Shown here: in pieces, positions 54,378 through 64,000 of the stretch
Layout: each line of letters starts with the position of its first letter
How positions within the stretch are numbered: the first letter of the stretch is position 1
NCBI GenBank assembly: GCA_019359765.1
Contig: JAHHGU010000005.1
Location: 62,001 to 126,000 of the forward strand
Direction: 5' to 3'
Origin: Aphanothece sp. CMT-3BRIN-NPC111
GTDB lineage: Bacteria; Cyanobacteriota; Cyanobacteriia; Cyanobacteriales; JAHHGU01
Length of the DNA stretch: 64,000 nt
The notes under the pieces: model-generated
What the model saw: the letters and a program-made list of their open reading frames with translations, nothing else
Database searches by the model: none
Told to the model about the DNA's origin: nothing
Made by a program: the position numbers and the translations under genes

Positions 54378-55004
54378 TCAGAGAATATACAGCAGCAGGA
54401 AGAGAATAATCCACACGACATCGACAAAGTGCCAGTAAATCTCTGCGGCTTCAACGCCAAAGTGGTGTTCGCTGTTGTAGTGCTCTTTTTTGAGCGATCG
54501 CCACAACACACCCAGGATCAGCAGCAGCCCAAAAGTAACGTGAAGACCGTGAAAACCAGTCAAAACGTAGAAAGTACTGGCAAATAGGTTACTGGTGAGG
54601 CCGAATTCTAAGTGGAAATATTCATAGAGCTGGCCAGCTAGGAAAATTGCGCCCATTGCAGCGGTTACAGCAAACCAAAGTCGCAAACCGGACACATCAT
54701 TCTTTTTAATCGCAGAATCCGCTTGATGGATCACAAAACTGCTAGAAATCAGAATTATAGTGTTAAGTCCAGGCAGCAATAGCTCTAATTCTGGGGTTCC
54801 CTCCGGCGGCCAAACAGGTGTAACAGCGCGGAAGGTTAAATAGGCTACAAACAAGCCCATGAAAATCATGCCTTCAGCGACTAAGAACACAATTAGCCCA
54901 AAAATGCGGAAATCGGGATGCTCTTCGTGATGGGCTTCTTTTGCCTCAGTAGTGTGGTGATAATTAACTACAGTCTTGGCGGGGTCAATTGTTGAACCTT
55001 GCAT
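54378..55004 (-). CDS. ctaE: Cytochrome c oxidase subunit III
   Basis: 208 residues, about five membrane helices, the short form typical of bacteria. HPDFRIFGLIVFLVAEGMIF, LTGFHGLHVTFGLLLIL and the end EIYWHFVDVVWIILFLLLYIL are the family features. It belongs to the aa3-type terminal oxidase of the thylakoid/cytoplasmic membrane. ATG 55004 has GGAG 6 bases upstream. Last gene of the minus-strand ctaC-ctaD-ctaE set. Confidence 0.95.
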   Translation of the reverse strand: MQGSTIDPAKTVVNYHHTTEAKEAHHEEHPDFRIFGLIVFLVAEGMIFMGLFVAYLTFRAVTPVWPPEGTPELELLLPGLNTIILISSSFVIHQADSAIKKNDVSGLRLWFAVTAAMGAIFLAGQLYEYFHLEFGLTSNLFASTFYVLTGFHGLHVTFGLLLILGVLWRSLKKEHYNSEHHFGVEAAEIYWHFVDVVWIILFLLLYIL

Positions 55005-55024
55005 AAATCTCCAATTCTTCTAGA

Positions 55025-55090
55025 GAGAGTGTTAAGTTTTGAGTTTTGATTTAAAAGAAATTAGCTTAATTCAAAACTCAAAACTCAAAA
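55025..55090. repeat. STRR heptamers between ctaD and ctaE
   Basis: GTTTTGAGTTTTGA and, 25 bases on, TCAAAACTCAAAACTCAAAAC form inverted arrays of the CTCAAAA heptamer. The second array ends close to the ctaD stop. A stem between them is possible. Confidence 0.7.
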
Positions 55091-56839
55091 CTATTCTTGG
55101 CGGTCGTCGGGATGAGCTGCAACAGTCGGGTCTGGGTCAGCACGCAACACGGAACTAGGACCAGCAGACAAATTTGGGTCATCCGCCTCTGACAAAGGTA
55201 CATTCACCTCTGTACGACGATTGCCCACACCGTAGTCATAAGGACCTGTTGCTAGCACTGGCAACACTTCAAAATTCTCAATTGCTGGGGGTGAAGTTGT
55301 CATCCATTCCAGAGTCAAAGCTTCCCAGGGATTGTCACCAGCTTTAGGACCATACATCCAGCTCCAGATTGCATTCACCAAAAAGGGAATCGTCGAAACG
55401 GCTAGAATGTAGCTCCCGATGGTACAAATCATATTCAGATTAGTAAATGCGGGGTCATACATCGCCACCCGCCGGGGCATTCCTAAAATACCCAGTTCGT
55501 GCATTGGCAAGAAGGTGAGATTAAAGCCAACGTAGGTGAGCACAAAGTGAATTCTGCCCCAGGTTTCGTTGAGCATCCGCCCGGTCATCTTGCCGAACCA
55601 ATGGTATAGGCCAGCGTAAATCCCGAAAACACTACCACCAAAGAGGACGTAGTGGAGGTGAGCTACCACAAAATAGGTATCGTGAACGTGAATATCGAAG
55701 GGAACCGCAGCGACCATAACTCCGGTTAGACCTCCGACCACAAACGTGGAAATCAAGCCCATTGCGAACAGCATGGCGCTAGTCAAGCGGATTTTGCCGC
55801 CCCACATGGTGGCTAACCAGCTGAATATTTTAATTCCAGTCGGTACGGCAATGATCATCGTGGTGATCATAAAGAACATCCGCAGCCAAGCCGGGGTGCC
55901 GCTGGTAAACATATGGTGCGCCCAGACAATCATCCCTAAGAAGCTGATAGCCAGACTGGAATAGGCGATCGCTCTGTAACCAAAAATCGGCTTACGGGAA
56001 TGTACAGGAATAATTTCTGAGATCGCCCCAAAGAAGGGCAGGATCATGATGTACACAGCCGGGTGGGAGTAAAACCAGAACATATGCTGGTATACAACTG
56101 GGTCGCCTCCCCCGGTGGGGTTAAAAAATGCTGTTCCGGCTATTAAGTCAAACGCTAATAAAATCAACGCTCCTGCTAGTACAGGTGTCGTCAGTAGTAC
56201 CAGCCCCGAAGTTGCCAACAAAGACCAGCAGAAAAGGGGCATTTGATTCAGCCCCATACCCGGTGTCCGCATTTTTAATAGGGTGACGAAGAAATTTAGC
56301 GCACCCAGAATCGAAGACGTACCGAGCAACAGTAGGCTAAGTATCCAAATCCCCTCACCAGCCTTGTTACCGAGCAAGCTTAAGGGAGGGTAGGAAGTCC
56401 AACCCGCCTGCGCTGAACCAATGAAGAAACTGCTTACTAGCAACAAACCCGCAGGAGGGACGATCCAAAAAGCAACAGCATTTAGGCGTGGAAACGCCAT
56501 ATCCCGCGCTCCAATCATCAACGGCAACAGGAAGTTAGCAAACCCCCCAGCGCCCGCAGGAATGATCCACAGGAAAATCATGATTGTTCCGTGGAGCGTA
56601 AATAGGCTGTTGTAAACATCTGGCGTCACCAAATCTGGATCGGGCGTTGCCAGTTCTGTGCGAATAGCTGTTGCCAGCGAACCCCCAACCAAATAGAAAA
56701 GAAAGGCTGTCACCAGGTATTGAATCCCAATTACCTTGTGGTCGGTATTAAAGGTAAAGTAATCTCGCCAATTCCTATACACGGGTTCTGTACCGTGGGA
56801 AGGGATATTGGCAGTTTCTTGCAGCTGTGCTTGTGTCAT
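55091..56839 (-). CDS. ctaD: Cytochrome c oxidase subunit I
   Basis: 582 residues, twelve membrane helices. Haem a/a3 and CuB ligands are visible: [10 protein letters not shown] (haem a His), [14 protein letters not shown] (CuB His and the cross-linked Tyr), AHHMFTSG (CuB His pair), [17 protein letters not shown] (haem His). Proton-pump catalytic subunit. The C-terminal tail ([14 protein letters not shown]...) is soluble. STRR heptamers (TCTAAAA) lie directly before the ATG at 56839. Confidence 0.97.
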   Translation of the reverse strand: MTQAQLQETANIPSHGTEPVYRNWRDYFTFNTDHKVIGIQYLVTAFLFYLVGGSLATAIRTELATPDPDLVTPDVYNSLFTLHGTIMIFLWIIPAGAGGFANFLLPLMIGARDMAFPRLNAVAFWIVPPAGLLLVSSFFIGSAQAGWTSYPPLSLLGNKAGEGIWILSLLLLGTSSILGALNFFVTLLKMRTPGMGLNQMPLFCWSLLATSGLVLLTTPVLAGALILLAFDLIAGTAFFNPTGGGDPVVYQHMFWFYSHPAVYIMILPFFGAISEIIPVHSRKPIFGYRAIAYSSLAISFLGMIVWAHHMFTSGTPAWLRMFFMITTMIIAVPTGIKIFSWLATMWGGKIRLTSAMLFAMGLISTFVVGGLTGVMVAAVPFDIHVHDTYFVVAHLHYVLFGGSVFGIYAGLYHWFGKMTGRMLNETWGRIHFVLTYVGFNLTFLPMHELGILGMPRRVAMYDPAFTNLNMICTIGSYILAVSTIPFLVNAIWSWMYGPKAGDNPWEALTLEWMTTSPPAIENFEVLPVLATGPYDYGVGNRRTEVNVPLSEADDPNLSAGPSSVLRADPDPTVAAHPDDRQE

Positions 56840-56880
56840 TCGATTTTAGATTTTAGATTTTAGATTTTGGGTTTTGGATT
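56840..56880. repeat. STRR array at the ctaD start
   Basis: About five copies of the heptamer GATTTTA, then GGGTTTT and GGATTTT variants, within three bases of the ctaD start codon. It replaces any ribosome site. Confidence 0.7.
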
Positions 56881-56930
56881 ATCCCCACGACTCTTGGGTG
56901 GTTTGAGATTTGGGATGAAAGCACGGACTA

Positions 56931-57953
56931 CTAATGGTGATGAGTGGGGCGCACCTGTTTAAGTGTTTCGGAGTTAATGCCCATTTCACTGGCGTAGGGA
57001 GCCAGAAACTCGCCATCTGACAAGCTGGCAGGATTTACTGCTACGGCTTTATTTAGATCTGGGTTATTAGCAACCTCCTGCTGACTTTTTATCCAGCTGG
57101 CGTACTCATCCGGTGTCTGGACAATCAGCCGTGAGTTCATGGCTCCATGATAGGCACCGCACAGTTCAGCACACCGAATCGGATACTCGCCCACCTTATT
57201 CGCTGTTAAGCGTATTTCAGTAGTTCGACCGGGAATAGCATCCTGCTTTAGACGGAGTTCCGGAAACCAGAGCGAGTGTATGACATCATTGGCTGAGATA
57301 TTTAGTTGCACTTCCGATCCTGCGGGAATATGTAACTCCCCAGAGGTGACGCCACTATCAGCGTAGTTAAAAATCCAGGCGAACTGTAGACCTGTGACAT
57401 TGACGGTCACGTCTGCCGTTTTGCCTATGTTTTCCGGAGAAGCCCCGACACCAATAGCGACAAGTTGTGAGTTGGCTGCTGGCTGTTGCGGCGAAAGAGC
57501 GTTTTCTTCTGCCGGACTCGGAAGCGTCGCTGCTATGGCTGCTCCCCGGCTGTGGACGCTGGCATGCACGGCATGGGGATCGTGGGCGGCCATGGGATCA
57601 AAACCACCCATTGAGTTGTAAATTTCAAAACTGTATATAGATATCCAGGCGACGATCACCGCTGGTATAGCAGTCCAAAGAATTTCTAGGGGAACATTGC
57701 CATGAACCGGGGGGCCGTCCGTATTGTCATCCTTACGCCTACGAAATCGGATGATCGAGATGATGAGGACTCCCTGAACTATGAGAAACAGACCTGTGGA
57801 GATGGTCATCATGGTGTTGAACAAGGCGTCCACCTCAGCTGCCTCATCAGAGGCTGCTATTGGCAGTAGGCCGTGGTTTTGACCATACCAGAGGCTTACC
57901 AGGGTCAGCGCAATGCCGACAAGCATTGTTGTGATAGAACTTGGGATATTCAC
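56931..57953 (-). CDS. ctaC: Cytochrome c oxidase subunit II
   Basis: About 340 residues. Two N-terminal membrane helices (IPSSITTMLVGIALTLVSLW and TMMTISTGLFLIVQGVLII), then a CuA cupredoxin domain with CAELCGAYHGAMNSR (two Cys, His, Met) and HSLWFPELRLKQD. An Ala/Pro-rich insert (about 130-185, GGFDPMAAHDPHAVHASVHS...) is long for the family. GTG 57953 (MNIPSSITTMLVG) is the family start; the frame also opens at TTG 57980. It accepts electrons from cytochrome c or plastocyanin. Confidence 0.95.
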   Translation of the reverse strand: MNIPSSITTMLVGIALTLVSLWYGQNHGLLPIAASDEAAEVDALFNTMMTISTGLFLIVQGVLIISIIRFRRRKDDNTDGPPVHGNVPLEILWTAIPAVIVAWISIYSFEIYNSMGGFDPMAAHDPHAVHASVHSRGAAIAATLPSPAEENALSPQQPAANSQLVAIGVGASPENIGKTADVTVNVTGLQFAWIFNYADSGVTSGELHIPAGSEVQLNISANDVIHSLWFPELRLKQDAIPGRTTEIRLTANKVGEYPIRCAELCGAYHGAMNSRLIVQTPDEYASWIKSQQEVANNPDLNKAVAVNPASLSDGEFLAPYASEMGINSETLKQVRPTHHH

Positions 57954-57980
57954 GGCGATATGGGTGGAAATTTCCTGCAA

Positions 57981-58472
57981 AACTTCTTTAAGAATAACCA
58001 GGGCTGAGACTTGGAGAGATTCTGCCTGTGAAGAGGGTGGATAGCACTTGGCAGCTTGATTAAGTTTGATGATGGGGGAGCCGAATGGAGATTTTTTAGC
58101 TCAGCCTACTTACCACCGTAAAGCAGGTGAGGAGTATAGGGGGGTAATCATGACATATTTTTAGATATTTCTTCGGGATCGCAGGGAAGCTATTAGGGGC
58201 TGCTGGGGGTGAAAACAAGAATTCATCAACCAGGGTATTTTAATTTTTGAATAAAAGTAAAGTTATGATAAGCAATCGTAATATTACTCTCATGCTAGAA
58301 AAACTACTCTAACCGGAAGAAATGTCTAACGTAAGTTTAGAGGCAGGATTGCTTAATTAAAGTGTTAGCTAGACTCTGCTCGCTCCTAAGTCATAGTGCT
58401 AGGGTGTAAATGAGCAATTACTCCTAAATTGATTTAATTCAGTAAATTTTCGTGTGACATCAGGGAGCTAAT
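57981..58472. other. Divergent promoter region ctaC / ctaA
   Basis: 490 bases between ctaC (minus) and ctaA (plus). No gene was seen. AT-rich sequence at 58230-58320 probably contains the promoters of both operons. Confidence 0.55.
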
Positions 58473-59387
58473 ATGGCTAACACTACGTTGCCACAGCAAG
58501 TTACTGGCGATGTTCGGGCGTACCAACCCAGTGACCGCATTCGTCGCCTGGTGTGGAAGATCGCGATCGCCACGCTGCTGTTGATGGCTGTAGGCAGTGC
58601 GACACGGGTAATGAATGCTGGTCTTGCTTGCCCAGATTGGCCCTTGTGCTATGGTCAGTTGGTGCCTAGCCAGCAAATGAATCTTCAGGTATTTCTAGAG
58701 TGGTTTCACCGCTTAGATGCTGCTTTAATTGGTCTGAGCGCGATCGCACTCACGGTCTTATCTTGGTGGCACCGACAGTCTTTACCCAGGTGGCTTCCTT
58801 GGGCATCCACCTTTGCTCTGGGTTTGATAGTATTCCAGGGTGTGTTAGGGGGACTAACTGTAACAGAACTTCTCCGGTTTGATATTGTTACCGCTCACTT
58901 GGGAACGGCACTGTTGTTTTTCTGCACACTGCTAGCCATCGGCTTCGCACTGTTACCTTATCAAGGCACCCGTGCTGCGGGTAAGTTAACTTGGGTAAGC
59001 TTAAGCGCTGCCATCTTGGTTTACCTGCAAAGTTTACTAGGTGGACTAGTGGCGTCTAGTTGGGCGTTACATCAATGCTTTGGGGCCTCCCAATTGTGCG
59101 CCGTGATGAATAGCCATATTGTCGGCGTGATACCAGCAACCTTGAGTACTGTGGTAGTAGTGGTGGTGGCATGGCGAACGCCTGCCCTGCATCCACAACT
59201 GCGCCAGCTAGCTAACGTTGCCGCTGGATTGCTAGTTTTGCAAGTGCTACTGGGAGTCGCGACTTTCCGCTTACACCTGCAAGTAGAACCGCTGACGGTG
59301 GCTCACCAGGCAGTCGGTGCTGCTTTACTGGGAACGCTTGTTGCTTTCACGGTTTTGGCATGGCGCGATGGTCTAAAACCCGCGTAA
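58473..59387 (+). CDS. ctaA: Heme A synthase (COX15/CtaA)
   Basis: 304 residues, about eight membrane helices. RVMNAGLACPDWPLCYGQLV (conserved Cys pair), EWFHRLDAALIGL, VTAHLGTALLFFC and LTVAHQAVGAALLG have the His ligands. Oxidises the methyl group of haem O to make haem A for the oxidase. ATG 58473 has GGGAG 6 bases upstream. First gene of a plus-strand pair with ctaB. Confidence 0.95.
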   Translation: MANTTLPQQVTGDVRAYQPSDRIRRLVWKIAIATLLLMAVGSATRVMNAGLACPDWPLCYGQLVPSQQMNLQVFLEWFHRLDAALIGLSAIALTVLSWWHRQSLPRWLPWASTFALGLIVFQGVLGGLTVTELLRFDIVTAHLGTALLFFCTLLAIGFALLPYQGTRAAGKLTWVSLSAAILVYLQSLLGGLVASSWALHQCFGASQLCAVMNSHIVGVIPATLSTVVVVVVAWRTPALHPQLRQLANVAAGLLVLQVLLGVATFRLHLQVEPLTVAHQAVGAALLGTLVAFTVLAWRDGLKPA

Positions 59388-59725
59388 TGGCGATACGTTG
59401 CTTACGTTCCTTCGGAACACGCTGCGCGAACGCGATAGCTCCTGCGGAGCCGCTACGCGAACGCACCCAAGGCAATGTGCCTACACCCTGCCGCCCTGCC
59501 GCTAGTGTCAGAATTCAACCTACTGTTGAGATCACAGAAGCTTAAACTCTTTATGCAGCGCCCTCACACCGCAGTTTAAGCGTCCCCTATAGCGGGTTTA
59601 GTATCTACTTTTTTCGCACCAGAAGAATATGTATTTTCTATTCTCCCTGCTCTCTTAAATACATATTCTTTGAATCGGAAGCGAGTAACTGCGTGTTGTT
59701 TGAAAAAAGGAATTGGTGCAAATTA
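59388..59725. other. Spacer with GC-rich palindromic repeat
   Basis: About 59395-59470: a run containing GGAACACGCTGCGCGAACGC and GATAGCTCCTGCGGAGCCGC, a common cyanobacterial palindromic spacer repeat. No gene was seen. A TTG at 59693 in frame with ctaB is not preferred. Confidence 0.55.
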
Positions 59726-60697
59726 ATGATTGGGACGAGTATCTCCCGCCAACATCAAAATTTCTTACAAGTCATTCAAAGCTACTACCAGCTGACAAAG
59801 CCTAGAATTATCCCACTGCTGCTGATTACAACAGCTGCGGGGATGTGGATGGCATCAGATGGGCGGGTAGACCCGGTGTTACTATTGGTCACGCTGACTG
59901 GTGGTACCCTGGCTGCCGCCGCTGCTCAGACGCTCAATTGCATTTATGACCGTGACATTGACTATGCAATGGAACGCACCCGCCACCGTCCTATTCCTTC
60001 TGGTCGGGTGCAGCCGCGCGATGCCATGCTATTTGCGATCGCGCTTGCCTCTCTCTCTTTCATCCTGCTGGCAGTCTTTGCCAACTTGTTGAGTGCTTTG
60101 TTGGCAATGTCCGGCATTGTCTTCTATATGGGCATTTATACCCACTTACTTAAACGCCACACTACGCAAAACATCGTGATTGGCGGCGCTGCTGGGGCAC
60201 TTCCGGCGCTAGTGGGTTGGGCAGCTGTTAGGGGCGACTTGAGTTGGGCACCCTGGTTGTTATTTCTGATTGTGTTTTTGTGGACGCCCCCCCATTTCTG
60301 GGCACTGGCACTGATGATTCGAGATGACTACGCCAAAGTTGGCATCCCGATGTTGCCGGTTGTTGAGGGTGAGGTGGCGACAACCCGTCAGATATGGGTT
60401 TATACCCTGATTCTCGTACCCACGACGCTGTTGCTGGTTTATCCTTTAGGGATATCAGGGGTTATTTATGCTATCTTTGCCTCTATCTTAGGAAGTATCT
60501 TTCTGAAGAAGGCCTGGCAGCTATGGCAAGCACCTGCTGATAAACAGTTGGCGCGATCGCTGTTTAAATACTCCATCCTATACATGATGCTACTTTGTAC
60601 TGGCATCGTCATAGATAGCTTGCCCATGACGCATGGCCTCACAGCAGCTGTAGCTGAACATCTGCACACTTTAAGTAGCGCTATTTTGAGCGTATAG
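59726..60697 (+). CDS. ctaB: Protoheme IX farnesyltransferase (heme O synthase)
   Basis: About 323 residues, UbiA family, nine membrane helices. Both Asp-rich motifs are present: [19 protein letters not shown] (the first) and [16 protein letters not shown] (the second). Adds a farnesyl group to haem B, the step before CtaA. ATG 59726 ([13 protein letters not shown]) is chosen over TTG 59693. Confidence 0.95.
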   Translation: MIGTSISRQHQNFLQVIQSYYQLTKPRIIPLLLITTAAGMWMASDGRVDPVLLLVTLTGGTLAAAAAQTLNCIYDRDIDYAMERTRHRPIPSGRVQPRDAMLFAIALASLSFILLAVFANLLSALLAMSGIVFYMGIYTHLLKRHTTQNIVIGGAAGALPALVGWAAVRGDLSWAPWLLFLIVFLWTPPHFWALALMIRDDYAKVGIPMLPVVEGEVATTRQIWVYTLILVPTTLLLVYPLGISGVIYAIFASILGSIFLKKAWQLWQAPADKQLARSLFKYSILYMMLLCTGIVIDSLPMTHGLTAAVAEHLHTLSSAILSV

Positions 60698-60731
60698 ATG
60701 GGTAGATAGTGACATCATCCAGACGCTGACC

Positions 60732-60789
60732 CTAAGTGCTATGCAGGAATGCCCAATCTTGAGGTTGGGCATTCCTGCATAGCACTTAG
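60732..60789. repeat. Perfect 25-bp stem hairpin
   Basis: CTAAGTGCTATGCAGGAATG plus CCCAA is exactly complementary to its mirrored right arm, with the 8-base loop TCTTGAGG. No T run follows. It lies 35 bases after ctaB and might stop transcription or be a mobile repeat; a stem this perfect indicates recent origin or selection. Confidence 0.8.
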
Positions 60790-60821
60790 AACCTATCCGA
60801 AAAGTTAATTTAAGAGGTTTT

Positions 60822-60863
60822 TTACCGCAGATGAAAGCAGATAGACGCAGATAAACGCAGATA
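60822..60863. repeat. CGCAGATAAA spacer repeats
   Basis: Irregular repeats of (A)CGCAGAT(A/G)AA. This is a spacer repeat family also seen, inverted, before galE. Confidence 0.6.
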
Positions 60864-60872
60864 TAGGCACCC

Positions 60873-60939
60873 AGAGACGCCCTGCCAGGGCGTCTCTACT
60901 TTCTGTATGTTTGCTAAAAGCTAATTGCTAAAAGCTATA
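60873..60939. repeat. Compound repeat: palindrome plus GCTAATTGCTA tail
   Basis: AGAGACGCCCTG-C-CAGGGCGTCTCT followed by ACTTTCTGTATGTTTGCTAA and AAGCTAATTGCTAAAAGC. Second copy of the unit at 38407-38473, with stem changes that keep pairing (CG/CG in place of GA/TC-type pairs). Confidence 0.8.
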
Positions 60940-61229
60940 AGTGTGATCGCTTACAATTCTGTGACCAAAAGCTCAGTTAAGATGAAAGGTGCAACTTCAG
61001 GTACAGTCTGCGCCTATTGCCAATTGAGCAACCACCCCTAGCAATAATTTTTATAACCTGCTAACGCTATCAGCTAAAACTTTTCTTAAAATTAGCCTCG
61101 ACAAGCCTCCCTAGTTAGAAAATTCAGGCTAGGTTAACGATGATCCCCTGATTGCGAGTCCTTGTATACAAGCATTTCAGCCGTTGTACAGCGGCTAATT
61201 ATACATTTGTCACCTTTTGTCGATCCATA

Positions 61230-64000
61230 ATGAACAGTAACGAACGGCCACAAAAACAAGGCTTATACGATCCACAGTTTGAACACGATGCTTGCGGTGT
61301 CGGGTTCATCGTTCACATGAAGGGGAAAAAGTCGCACGACATTGTAGAGCAAGCGCTGACTATCCTCATAAACCTCGACCACCGTGGTGCGTGCGGTGCG
61401 GAGACAAATTCCGGTGACGGCGCGGGCATTCTCATGCAGTTACCGCATAAGTTCCTGAAAAAGGTGGCGGCGGCAGAAAACATCATACTGCCAGAAGCGG
61501 GACAGTATGGTGTGGGGATGATATATTCCTCGCCTGACGCGGAGGCGCGCGAGCAAAGTCGGCGAATTTTTGAAAAAATTGTAGCTGAGGAAGGTCAAAA
61601 GGTAATAGGTTGGCGCGATGTGCCAACTGATAACTCCTCGCTGGGAAACACGGCAAAATCCAGCGAACCTTTCATGCAGCAGGTTTTCATCCAGCGTGGA
61701 GCAGATTTGGTTGATGACCTGGCATTTGAGCGCAAGCTTTATGTGATCCGTAAACGATCACACAACGCCATCCGCGCCCCCAAAATAGACCCGTACTGGT
61801 ATCCCTCCAGCATTTCCGGTCGCACAATTGTTTACAAAGGTATGTTGATGCCTTTGCAGGTAGGGGACTATTATCCTGACCTCCACGATCCTGATATGGA
61901 AAGCGCCTTAGCGCTGGTACACTCCCGTTTTAGTACGAATACCTTCCCAAGCTGGGAGCGCAGTCACCCCTATCGCTACATAGCACATAACGGGGAAATT
62001 AATACTTTACGCGGCAATATTAACTGGATGCACGCGCGACAGTCGCTGTTTGAGTCGGAGTTGTTCGGCGACGACATGAAGAAGGTGCAGCCAGTTATTA
62101 ATATTGATGGCAGCGACTCGCTGATTTTTGACAATGCCTTGGAATTGCTTTATTTGGCAGGGCGATCGCTTCCTCATGCAGTAATGATGATGATCCCCGA
62201 ACCGTGGACAGCCCACGAGTCGATGAGTGACGAGAAAAAGGCATTCTACGAATACCACTCGTGTCTGATGGAACCTTGGGATGGCCCAGCATCGATCGCC
62301 TTCACGGATGGCACGATGATGGGTGCGGTATTAGACCGCAACGGTTTGCGTCCGTCCCGTTACTACGTGACCAAAGACGACCTAGTAATTATGGCCTCAG
62401 AAGCGGGGGTATTACCCATCGAACCTGAGCGCGTAGCCTTGAAAGGTCGCCTGCAACCGGGTCGGATGTTCCTTGTGAACATGGAAGAAGGTCGCATTGT
62501 TGCGGATGAGGAAATTAAAGCCAACATTGCTACTGAGCATCCTTACCGCGAGTGGCTCGACCAACACATGGTTGAACTAGCGAAGTTGCAAGATGCACCC
62601 GCTTTACCAGAATCAGATCCCCATACTGTTACCCAGCGACAAACCGCATTTGGTTATACCTTTGAAGATTTGCGTCTACTGCTGACACCAATGGCGCGAG
62701 ATGGGGTTGAAGCTGTTGGTTCAATGGGTGCGGATACGCCTTTAGCTGTGCTGTCGGATCGTCCTAAACTGCTTTACGACTACTTCCAGCAACTATTCGC
62801 GCAGGTAACAAACCCGCCAATTGATTCGATCCGTGAGGAGATTGTTACCTCAGCAGAAACAACGATTGGTTCTGAGCGCAACTTACTTAAGCCTGAACCA
62901 GAAAGTTGCCATTTAATCGAGTTGAAATCGCCCATCCTCAGTAATGAAGAACTAGCAAAGCTCAAGCACATATCTGAGGGCGGTTTTAAGTCAGTAACTA
63001 TCCCGATTCTGTTCAACCCCAAAGAGGGTGTGAAGGGACTCGAAACAGTGATGGAAGAGATTTGCGCTCAGGCGAATAGCGCGATCGCATCAGGTGTGAA
63101 TATTATTATTCTGAGCGATCGCGGCGTTAACCCAGAAAAAGCCCCAATTCCTGCCCTACTCGCCGTTTCCGGTCTACATCACCACTTAATCAGCGAAGGT
63201 ACACGCACGCGGGTTGGTCTTGTACTTGAATCAGGTGAACCCCGCGAGGTGCATCATTACGCAACCCTCATTGGCTACGGATGCGGCGCAATCAATCCCT
63301 ATCTTGCCTTTGAGACAATCGGCAATATGATCCACGAAGGCTTGATAGTTAACGTTGTGGGTGCAGCTTCTCCCCAGGAAATGTACAAGACAGCGTGTAA
63401 AAACTACATCAAAGCGGCAACCAAGGGTGTTACTAAGGTCGCCTCAAAGATTGGGATTTCAACCATTCAAAGTTATCGTGGCGCACAGATATTTGAAGCC
63501 GTGGGACTTAACCACTCGGTAATTAACAAATACTTCAAATGGACTGCCTCGCGAATTGAGGGCGCAGACTTAGAAATAATTGCCCAAGAAGCAATTATGC
63601 GCCACAATCACGCCTTCCCAGATCGTCCAACTAATGGTCACACCCTTGATGCTGGTGGGGAATACCAGTGGCGTAAGGAAGGTGAGGCGCATTTATTTAG
63701 CCCACAGACAATTCATACTTTGCAAAAGGCAGCGCGTGAGAATAGTTACGAGCTTTACAAGCAATACGCAGCGCTGGTAAATGAGCAGGGTGAGAAGCAT
63801 TTTACACTGCGCGGTTTGCTGGGATTCACAGAACGTCAGCCAGTACCGATTGAGGAAGTAGAGCCAATTGAGGCGATCTTGAAACGCTTCAAAACAGGCG
63901 CAATGAGCTACGGTTCTATATCTAAGGAGGTACACGAAGCATTAGCGATCGCTATGAACCGCATTGGTGGCAAATCTAACACCGGAGAAGGTGGGGAAGA
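61230..64000 (+). CDS. gltS: Ferredoxin-dependent glutamate synthase (partial, 5' part)
   Basis: ATG 61230 opens a frame that continues past the right edge (923 codons seen). The N-terminal class II glutaminase begins after a 21-residue propeptide: [10 protein letters not shown], with nucleophile Cys 22, then [31 protein letters not shown] and [10 protein letters not shown]. The central domain follows (about 430-790), and the start of the FMN-binding synthase domain is at the edge ([20 protein letters not shown]). It makes two glutamates from glutamine and 2-oxoglutarate. The ferredoxin-type assignment rests on overall similarity and the cyanobacterial setting; the loop that distinguishes it from NADH-type is outside the window. 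Confidence 0.93.
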   Translation, partial: MNSNERPQKQGLYDPQFEHDACGVGFIVHMKGKKSHDIVEQALTILINLDHRGACGAETNSGDGAGILMQLPHKFLKKVAAAENIILPEAGQYGVGMIYSSPDAEAREQSRRIFEKIVAEEGQKVIGWRDVPTDNSSLGNTAKSSEPFMQQVFIQRGADLVDDLAFERKLYVIRKRSHNAIRAPKIDPYWYPSSISGRTIVYKGMLMPLQVGDYYPDLHDPDMESALALVHSRFSTNTFPSWERSHPYRYIAHNGEINTLRGNINWMHARQSLFESELFGDDMKKVQPVINIDGSDSLIFDNALELLYLAGRSLPHAVMMMIPEPWTAHESMSDEKKAFYEYHSCLMEPWDGPASIAFTDGTMMGAVLDRNGLRPSRYYVTKDDLVIMASEAGVLPIEPERVALKGRLQPGRMFLVNMEEGRIVADEEIKANIATEHPYREWLDQHMVELAKLQDAPALPESDPHTVTQRQTAFGYTFEDLRLLLTPMARDGVEAVGSMGADTPLAVLSDRPKLLYDYFQQLFAQVTNPPIDSIREEIVTSAETTIGSERNLLKPEPESCHLIELKSPILSNEELAKLKHISEGGFKSVTIPILFNPKEGVKGLETVMEEICAQANSAIASGVNIIILSDRGVNPEKAPIPALLAVSGLHHHLISEGTRTRVGLVLESGEPREVHHYATLIGYGCGAINPYLAFETIGNMIHEGLIVNVVGAASPQEMYKTACKNYIKAATKGVTKVASKIGISTIQSYRGAQIFEAVGLNHSVINKYFKWTASRIEGADLEIIAQEAIMRHNHAFPDRPTNGHTLDAGGEYQWRKEGEAHLFSPQTIHTLQKAARENSYELYKQYAALVNEQGEKHFTLRGLLGFTERQPVPIEEVEPIEAILKRFKTGAMSYGSISKEVHEALAIAMNRIGGKSNTGEGGE

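Noticed and set aside
1..64000. CRISPR arrays, tRNA and rRNA genes
   Set aside because: No regularly spaced repeats of 25-40 bases and no tRNA or rRNA sequence pattern noticed on reading; a tRNA/CRISPR finder run would settle this.

Overview
The window is cyanobacterial chromosome. HIP1 octamers (GCGATCGC) are scattered through genes and spacers. It carries a high-light-inducible protein, an aa3-type cytochrome oxidase set (ctaC, ctaD, ctaE, ctaA, ctaB), a GOGAT start whose sequence fits the ferredoxin-type enzyme, XisH/XisI proteins and heptanucleotide spacer repeats (STRR). Spacers are long and full of small inverted-repeat elements, which suggests a large, repeat-rich genome. I cannot name the genus from sequence alone.

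Layout. 0-4.1 kb: end of a membrane protein gene, then leuA (yeast/actinobacterial length class) and hisC, with a candidate small RNA and a 36-residue membrane peptide between them. 4.2-7.9 kb: a compact defence/mobility cluster with a RloA/RloB (AbiL-like) ATPase-TOPRIM pair, a toxin-antitoxin pair whose toxin gene has an in-frame TGA, and the xisH-xisI pair. 8-19 kb: accessory metabolism (NudC, class IV aminotransferase, PadR regulator, DUF5996, aldo/keto reductase, metallo-beta-lactamase fold protein, DoxX, SRPBCC-like, Nudix, alpha/beta hydrolase, Crp-like regulator). 19.5-27 kb: pentapeptide protein, PAS-Crp fusion regulator, hypotheticals, SDR, a CNNM-type membrane protein lacking CBS domains, DUF72.

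27-37.2 kb is a galactose/galactofuranose locus. An M24-like protein that has lost its metal ligands lies just before galactokinase. Then come a glycosyltransferase fused to UDP-galactopyranose mutase, a GH1-like hydrolase fused to an RmlD-type reductase, and galE. Together they could turn galactose into UDP-galactose and UDP-galactofuranose and load the sugar onto a cell-surface glycan.

37-54 kb: gamma-glutamyltransferase, a hybrid histidine kinase translationally coupled to a methanogen-output-domain protein, LysE exporter, a DJ-1/DUF6220 operon divergent from a LuxR regulator, decayed TPR and methyltransferase genes, a second aldo/keto reductase, an FAD monooxygenase with a divergent-like TetR control (matching 20-bp sites before both genes), a sugar ABC-transporter ATPase with an unusual insertion, and an AT-rich KAP-type P-loop NTPase. 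54-61 kb: hli, then ctaCDE on the minus strand and ctaA, ctaB on the plus strand. The window ends inside the GOGAT gene.

The most noteworthy parts are the 4.2-7.9 kb defence cluster, the two fusion proteins of the galactofuranose locus, the KAP NTPase, the TetR operator pair, and several families of short inverted-repeat (MITE-like) elements, two of which have altered the 5' ends of genes.
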